The notes beneath the pieces are model-generated. The model did not search any database. It was not told the origin of the DNA and saw nothing but the letters and a program-made list of their open reading frames with translations. From assembly GCA_026707185.1 (NCBI GenBank), contig JAPOXI010000103.1, positions 1-25,159 of the forward strand: a DNA stretch of 25,159 bases. Reading direction: 5' to 3'. Positions within the stretch are counted from its first letter, which is position 1, and each line of letters starts with the position of its first letter. Origin of the DNA: Chloroflexota bacterium. Its GTDB lineage: Bacteria > Chloroflexota > UBA11872. Shown here piece by piece: positions 21,316 to 25,159 of this stretch. The position numbers and the translations under genes were made by a program.

Positions 21316-22399
21316 GCCCGTGAACCACCGGGGGCTGCCGCGCGGTGTGCTGGTGGGGCGCCTGCGGCGCCACCACGCCTTGCCGTTCCCGGGTCGCATC
21401 CTGGTCGAGGTCGGCGATTCCGTCGTCCCGGGCCAGGTCTGGTGCCGCGGCCATGTACGCAGCGGAGTGGTCGTGGTTGACCTTCCCCGGCTGCTCCAGG
21501 TACAGCCCGACGAGGCGCGCGATCTGCTGGTCGTTCAGCCTGGCGAATCGGTTGAAGTTGAGACCTTGCTTGCGGGAACGCCGGGCCGCCTGCGCGGGGG
21601 CCGTAACTGGATGGCGCCTACGCGCGGAATGCTCGTCGACTTCAACGAGCGAACCGGGGTTGCCGTATTCGTCCGTGAACTCCGCGACGCCGCGCTCTTC
21701 TGCCGCCTGGGCGGCGAGATTGTGAGCGCGGACCCCGACGACGGCATCGTCGTCGAGGGTGAAGGCGTCGCCGTGGCCGGCGCCCTGGGCGGCGGTGGAC
21801 GCGCCTGTGGACCATTTCGCTTTGTCGAGTCCGGCGAGCGCCCCGACGCCCGGGCCGACGATCGCCAGCCAGGCATTCTCGTCACGCCGGATCCCCTGCG
21901 GGCCGAGTGGGTGCGACGCGCCCTGGAAACGCGGCCGGCTGGCATCGTGGCGCCGTCGGCCGATGCCGAAATGGTGACGGGACTCGGTCTGGCCCAGCCA
22001 ATCGCCGGTCTCGCTCCCCCCGAAGGCAGCTTCGGCCGACCGCCGCAGGCCATCGTGTTGACCGGCGGGGTCGGCTTTGCCCGAATGCCTCACGCGCTGC
22101 AGGACGTGTTTCGCGCCGCGCAGGGCGAGATTGGCGCCGTCATTGGCGCGCGACGGCCGGGACAGTCGGAAATACTCCTGCCGCCCGTGGCCGCCGAGGG
22201 CCTGGCGATGCGAACCTCGCAGGGTCTGCCGGTTCGTCTGGCCATCGGAACGTCAGCCGGCGCCGAGGGGATCATGCTCGGTGACGCGCCCGACGTCGGC
22301 CGCCTGGGCTCGGGTATCGCAACGCACTTCGTGCGCGTTCGGCTGGCGGAGGGAGGCGTGGCGACCTGGCCAACGCCCAACCTGGTCACCCTTGCCTAG
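21305..22399 (+). CDS. Protein of unknown function coupled to the GlmL/MutL-like gene
   Basis: The 364-residue protein belongs to no family I can name. The N-terminal part (about 10-60) reads RGVLVGRLRRHHALPFPGRI and LVEVGDSVVPGQVWCRG, likely a small beta-barrel of the lipoyl/biotinyl-like kind; a second beta-rich section (about 100-165) has MAPTRGMLVDFNERTGVAVFV and a glycine-rich GALGGGGRACG. The C-terminal half (about 185-300) has alternating strands and helices, with TPDPLRAEWVRRALETRPAGIVAPSADAE and QAIVLTGGVGFARMPHALQD, which suggests a Rossmann-like nucleotide-binding fold. The ATG at 21305 has GAGGAT about seven bases upstream and overlaps the end of the previous gene by 11 bases; a GTG at 21290 is the longer choice. 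Overlap and orientation suggest a shared complex with the ASKHA protein. It ends seven bases before the convergent argS stop. Confidence 0.75.
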   Translation: MSPEPVNHRGLPRGVLVGRLRRHHALPFPGRILVEVGDSVVPGQVWCRGHVRSGVVVVDLPRLLQVQPDEARDLLVVQPGESVEVETLLAGTPGRLRGGRNWMAPTRGMLVDFNERTGVAVFVRELRDAALFCRLGGEIVSADPDDGIVVEGEGVAVAGALGGGGRACGPFRFVESGERPDARADDRQPGILVTPDPLRAEWVRRALETRPAGIVAPSADAEMVTGLGLAQPIAGLAPPEGSFGRPPQAIVLTGGVGFARMPHALQDVFRAAQGEIGAVIGARRPGQSEILLPPVAAEGLAMRTSQGLPVRLAIGTSAGAEGIMLGDAPDVGRLGSGIATHFVRVRLAEGGVATWPTPNLVTLA

Positions 22400-22406
22400 A
22401 TCCCGT

Positions 22407-24056
22407 CTACATGCGTTCGGGCGCGGCGATCCCCAGCAGGCGTAGTCCGTTCGCCAGCACCTGCTGCACGGCTCGAACCAATTCCAATCGCCGGGCGGTC
22501 CGGTCGGCGTCATCCGTTACCACGCGGTGCTTGTTGTAGTAGGAGTGGAAGACGCGCGCCAGGTCCAGCAGATAGTGCGTGACCCGGTGCGGTTCGCGGT
22601 TGTGGCAAGCGTCCACCACGATCTCTGGAAAGGCGAGCAGCCGGCGCGCGAGGGCCACGTCGTCAGGCGTCAGGGTGGCGGCTCCCGCGGCCGTTCGCGC
22701 CGTCTCCGCCGTTCGCCGTATGCCGGCGCAGCGTGCGTGGGCCATCTGGATGTAGTACACGGGATTCTCCGGGTCTTCACGCTTGGCCAGTTCCAGGTCG
22801 AACTCCATCTGGCTGTCGATGGCTTTGGAAAGAAAGAAGTAGCGCGTCGCCGCCGGTCCGACTTCGTCCAGCACCTCGCGCAGGGTTACGAACTTCCCGC
22901 TGCGCTTCCCCTGCCGGCCGAGCTCGCCGTCAGTCCGGATGCCGACCATCTGGGTGACGAGAATTTCAAGCCGGGCGGCGTCGGCGCTCTCATCCAGCGC
23001 CTGCATGGCCGCGTGCATGCGAGCCACGTGCCCGTGGTGATCCGCCCCCCAGACATCGATCACCCGCTCGAAACCGCGCCTGGCGAACTTGTCCCGGTGA
23101 TAGGCGATGTCGACGGCAAAGTAGGTGGGATCGCCGCGTGAGCGCACCAGCACGTTTTCGCGGTCCTCCTCGCCCGCGCCGCCGATAAACCAGACGGCGC
23201 CGTCGCGTTCCGCGACGAAACCCCGGTCGTCCAGGACCTGGATCACCTCATCAACGGCGCCGCGGTCGCGCATGGCCTGCTCGGAGAACCACTCGTCAAA
23301 CTCGATGCCAAGGTCGTCCAGATCCCGCCGAATCGCGGCGAGCCCTATCGCAACGGCCCGAGCTTCGAAACCCCGGGCGTCGCTGGGACCACCCGTGCCG
23401 AGCCAGCGCGAGCCATCGTCTCGCGCGATCTGTTCCGCCCACTCGGTGACATAGTCGCCCCGGTAGCCGTCTGGCGGAAAAAGCGAGTCCTCACCAAGCG
23501 CCGCCGCGTAGTAGTGATACACGCTCTGCCCCAGGATTTCGACCTGGTGACCGGCGTCGTTGACGTAGTACTCGCGGCTGACCTCGTAGCCGCAGACATC
23601 CAGCAACCGGGCCAGGGCGTCACCCACGACACCCCCGCGGCCGGCGCCGGCCGTTAGCGGGCCGGTGGGATTGGCGCTGACATACTCCACCTGGACACTG
23701 GCGCCGTCGCCGTGGTTGGACCCGCCATAGGCAGAGCCGGCATCGACGATTGCCCGCAGCTGGTCCAGCACCCAGGCATCGTCGATCCAGAAGTTAATGA
23801 AGCCCGGGCCCGCGGTTTCAACGCGGCTGACCTCCGGTGCCGGGGGAAGATGGGCAACGATGGCTTCGGCGATCGCGCGGGGTGGGGCGCCCACGATCCG
23901 CGCCAGCCGCAGGGCTTCGGAGCTTGAGTAATGGGCGAGATCGTCCTCGCGCCGCTCGAGGCTGAATGAGACGGGCGGCGTGACGGCGATCGCGCCAGCG
24001 GCCTGGGCCGCGGACAGCCCCTGCGACAACAATGCGGAAAGCCGACTGCGAATCAT
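22407..24056 (-). CDS. argS: Arginyl-tRNA synthetase with altered HIGH and KMSK motifs
   Basis: The 549-residue protein has the ArgRS order: an N-terminal tRNA-recognition domain (about 1-90, with TAGPGFINFWI), the catalytic core beginning VEYVSANPTGPLTAGAGRGG (124-142), IDVWGADHHGHVARMHAAMQAL, LVTQMVGI, SGKFVTLREVLDEVG, the ENPVYYIQMAHAR block and a C-terminal DALR anticodon domain. Length is normal. Two features stand out. The HIGH motif, normally LHIGH(A/G)RGA, reads LTAGAGRGG (135-138 TAGA), losing both histidines. The KMSK-type motif reads RQGKRSG (381-387) in place of (K/R)MSKRSG. ArgRS often lacks a canonical KMSK, but loss of both HIGH histidines is unusual. Both substitutions were checked in the DNA. 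The ATG at 24056 has no Shine-Dalgarno match. It is convergent with the gene of unknown function. Confidence 0.88.
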   Translation of the reverse strand: MIRSRLSALLSQGLSAAQAAGAIAVTPPVSFSLERREDDLAHYSSSEALRLARIVGAPPRAIAEAIVAHLPPAPEVSRVETAGPGFINFWIDDAWVLDQLRAIVDAGSAYGGSNHGDGASVQVEYVSANPTGPLTAGAGRGGVVGDALARLLDVCGYEVSREYYVNDAGHQVEILGQSVYHYYAAALGEDSLFPPDGYRGDYVTEWAEQIARDDGSRWLGTGGPSDARGFEARAVAIGLAAIRRDLDDLGIEFDEWFSEQAMRDRGAVDEVIQVLDDRGFVAERDGAVWFIGGAGEEDRENVLVRSRGDPTYFAVDIAYHRDKFARRGFERVIDVWGADHHGHVARMHAAMQALDESADAARLEILVTQMVGIRTDGELGRQGKRSGKFVTLREVLDEVGPAATRYFFLSKAIDSQMEFDLELAKREDPENPVYYIQMAHARCAGIRRTAETARTAAGAATLTPDDVALARRLLAFPEIVVDACHNREPHRVTHYLLDLARVFHSYYNKHRVVTDDADRTARRLELVRAVQQVLANGLRLLGIAAPERM

Positions 24057-24115
24057 GGTGGTTGGCCCGCGAGCGCGTGGGTCGTGCCGAGCAGGTACGC
24101 GCGGGATGCTTTGGG

Positions 24116-24121
24116 AGTATA
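24116..24121 (-). promoter_or_regulatory. Possible -10 box for argS
   Basis: TATACT on the minus strand, five of six matches to consensus, about 60 bases before the argS ATG. The -35 region 17 bases upstream (CGTTCC) is poor and overlaps a small GC-rich hairpin (24134-24148), so this is a weak call. Confidence 0.25.
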
Positions 24122-24206
24122 ACGAGACCTTCCGGGGCGGAACGCCCCCGCCCAACGCGACGCGACGCCGCCGGTGGCCGCCGGTATGTTGCAATTCCTC
24201 ACATCC

Positions 24207-24235
24207 TTGCGTGAGTTATGTCACCTTGTTAACAT
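24207..24235 (+). promoter_or_regulatory. Sigma-70-like promoter for the zinc-ribbon/TPR gene
   Basis: TTGCGT (24207-24212) and TAACAT (24230-24235) are 17 bases apart in a short AT-rich island, about 40 bases before the GTG at 24276. The -10 matches four of six and the -35 three of six consensus bases. Confidence 0.4.
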
Positions 24236-24275
24236 CTGTAAGGCGCGCCTGGGTTGGCCTGAGTCGGGTTGAGCA

Positions 24276-24836
24276 GTGGCCGCCAAGGGAGTGGCGCGAG
24301 AGTTGCAGTGTCCGCGATGCTGGACGCGGCAGTATGGCGCTGTCGCCCGCTGTAGTAACTGCAGTAAAGATCTCTTGCCCGGTCGGTCGCCTCGCATGCG
24401 CTACTACGCGCTGCTGGCGTCAGCCTTCGCGTGGCTGGTGGTCGTAGGCCTTCTGCTCGGCGCCGAACGGATCCCCTTCGCCTATCCGTTAATCGCCCTG
24501 GGACTGTTGACAGCCACAATCGCCACGGTCGTTGCGGTTCGGCCCGTTTCGACCGCGAGCCGCTATCAGCGCCGTGCGCTGGCCAACCTGCGCAGCAACC
24601 CGGAACAGGCCCTGCTCGATCTCACGCGCGCCATCGAACTGGACGCCAACGACCGCAGCCTGCTGGTTGACCGGGCCCGGGCGTATCGCCTGTTGCGTCG
24701 TCACCGCGAGGCCGCCGCCGACTTGCAGACATACCTGCGGCAGACCCGGGGCGAGCCGCCCGACCGCGTTGACCAGGCACGGACGCTACTCCAGCGCGTC
24801 GAAGCCGGCGGCGGTCTCCGTCTCTGGGAGATTTGA
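24276..24836 (+). CDS. Zinc-ribbon, two-helix membrane protein with a TPR-like tail
   Basis: The 186-residue protein has an N-terminal zinc ribbon (CPRC at 12-15 and CSNC at 26-29), two membrane helices (about 44-64, LLASAFAWLVVVGLLLGA, and about 69-89) and a soluble C-terminal part (about 97-180) with an alpha-helical TPR-like pattern: RALANLRSNPEQALLDLTRA, DLTRAIELDANDRSLLVDRA and RAYRLLRRHREAAADLQTYL. The repeat fits the 'A..y...A..A...P.' spacing of TPR units and suggests protein binding at the membrane face. No enzymatic motif is seen. It could be an accessory factor for a membrane complex; function unknown. The GTG start is not backed by a strong ribosome binding site; a TTG at 24303 that begins just before the ribbon is an alternative. 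Its last 51 bases overlap the end of the opposing gene. Confidence 0.65.
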   Translation: MAAKGVARELQCPRCWTRQYGAVARCSNCSKDLLPGRSPRMRYYALLASAFAWLVVVGLLLGAERIPFAYPLIALGLLTATIATVVAVRPVSTASRYQRRALANLRSNPEQALLDLTRAIELDANDRSLLVDRARAYRLLRRHREAAADLQTYLRQTRGEPPDRVDQARTLLQRVEAGGGLRLWEI

Positions 24837-25159
24837 GGGCGCGCGGCCAGCAACCCAGGCATCGGCGATACGCCGCACCAGAGCCGCGGTAGCCGCCGGA
24901 CCCGACGCGCCGGTTTTCACTTCAAACGTCCAGGCGCCGTCGAATCCGATCTCGGTGAGCGCCGCGCTGACCCGACGCCAGTTGATGTTGCCAAGCCCCG
25001 GCGGCCAGTGCCGGTCGTCCAGGGCATCGGTGTCCTGTAAGTGCAGGGCAATGAGCCGGTCACCCGCAATGCGTGCCTCGTCGGCCGGATCCAGTCCGTT
25101 GTTATTGGCATGGCCGGTGTCGAGGCAAATGCCGACCGTGGGCGGGTATTCGTCGATCA
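24786..25159 (-). CDS. Sugar phosphate isomerase/epimerase-like TIM-barrel protein, partial (C-terminal 124 codons)
   Basis: The window ends inside this gene. The 123 residues visible (frame ending TAG at 24786-24788) show the C-terminal half of an AP-endonuclease-2-like TIM barrel: VGICLDTGHANNNG (Asp and His metal ligands), LIALHLQDTDALDDRHWPPG (His and the Asp-x-His-x-Pro loop), LGNINWRRVSAAL, and the catalytic FEVK glutamate, then a short tail. Family members, such as xylose-isomerase-like and myo-inositol catabolism enzymes, rearrange or hydrolyse sugar derivatives with a divalent metal. Substrate unknown. The C-terminus extends about 16 residues beyond the usual end and runs 51 bases into the opposing zinc-ribbon gene, antiparallel, so both coding tails are constrained by the same bases. 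The N-terminal half and start lie beyond the window. Confidence 0.85.
   Translation of the reverse strand, partial: IDEYPPTVGICLDTGHANNNGLDPADEARIAGDRLIALHLQDTDALDDRHWPPGLGNINWRRVSAALTEIGFDGAWTFEVKTGASGPAATAALVRRIADAWVAGRAPSNLPETETAAGFDALE

Noticed and set aside
19522..21399. A 625-codon open frame on the - strand, opposite the GlmL/MutL-like gene
   Set aside because: Same reason: the + strand frame has the family blocks, while this one is arginine/glycine/histidine-rich with no recognisable domain.
24837..25111. A 64-codon - strand frame (24917-25111) as the gene at the right end
   Set aside because: A different - strand frame over the same bases reads a convincing TIM-barrel isomerase with metal ligands and continues off the window edge.

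Overview
The window is GC-rich (GTG starts are frequent and long spurious antisense frames abound) and entirely bacterial. The set of genes suggests a member of the Chloroflexota or a nearby terrabacterial lineage. Clues are exported proteins with Thr/Pro-rich linkers, a Thermus-like methionyl-tRNA synthetase, a GlmL/MutL-type ASKHA protein with no glutamate mutase beside it, menaquinone-type genes, and a MurE + FemAB pair. This placement is inference from gene content; no rRNA or tRNA gene is present to confirm it.

Layout. (1) 1-8428: after the last codons of an M24 peptidase on the + strand, everything is on the - strand: a remnant of a second thiO, a small membrane protein, an exported solute-binding protein, ThiO-like oxidase, HpcH/HpaI-type aldolase, mandelate racemase/enolase-type dehydratase, a Pro/Thr/Ala-rich lipoprotein and an NrnA-like DHH phosphoesterase. 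The dehydratase-aldolase pair looks like catabolism of a sugar acid or similar acid, with the solute-binding protein and lipoprotein as possible uptake or surface parts. (2) 8608-9075: an A-type Fe-S carrier on the + strand, divergent from nrnA. (3) 16533 down to 9089: a tight seven-gene - strand run, rsmI-metG-tatD-polyprenyl synthase-menG-femAB-murE, with overlaps or gaps of 37 nt or less, joining translation, isoprenoid/menaquinone and cell wall functions. (4) 16630-19463: a secreted clan GH-A glycoside hydrolase-like protein, ending at a strong terminator, and upstream of it a small protein that resembles an archaemetzincin without its zinc site. (5) 19555-22399: a GlmL/MutL-like protein overlapping a gene of unknown function, both on the + strand. 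(6) 22407-25159: argS (-), a zinc-ribbon/two-helix/TPR-like membrane protein (+), and a truncated TIM-barrel sugar isomerase/epimerase (-) that overlaps it tail to tail.

The most interesting points are: (a) both class I tRNA synthetases have altered ATP-site signature motifs (MetRS KMSKS read as ELSQS; ArgRS HIGH read as TAGA and KMSK read as RQGK); (b) the archaemetzincin-like protein that lost its HExxH; (c) a diverged copy of the 3' end of thiO with a perfect 32-bp direct repeat, flanking the solute-binding protein segment; (d) an HpcH/HpaI-type aldolase with three active-site positions changed; (e) the orphan GlmL/MutL-like protein with an unknown partner; (f) a tatD with no normal start codon. 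I saw no CRISPR array, insertion sequence, integrase, phage gene or RNA gene. No gene-free stretch exceeds 300 bases; the longest are 527-773 (247 bp: a palindrome, a candidate terminator and an upstream region) and 24057-24275 (219 bp: two candidate promoters).
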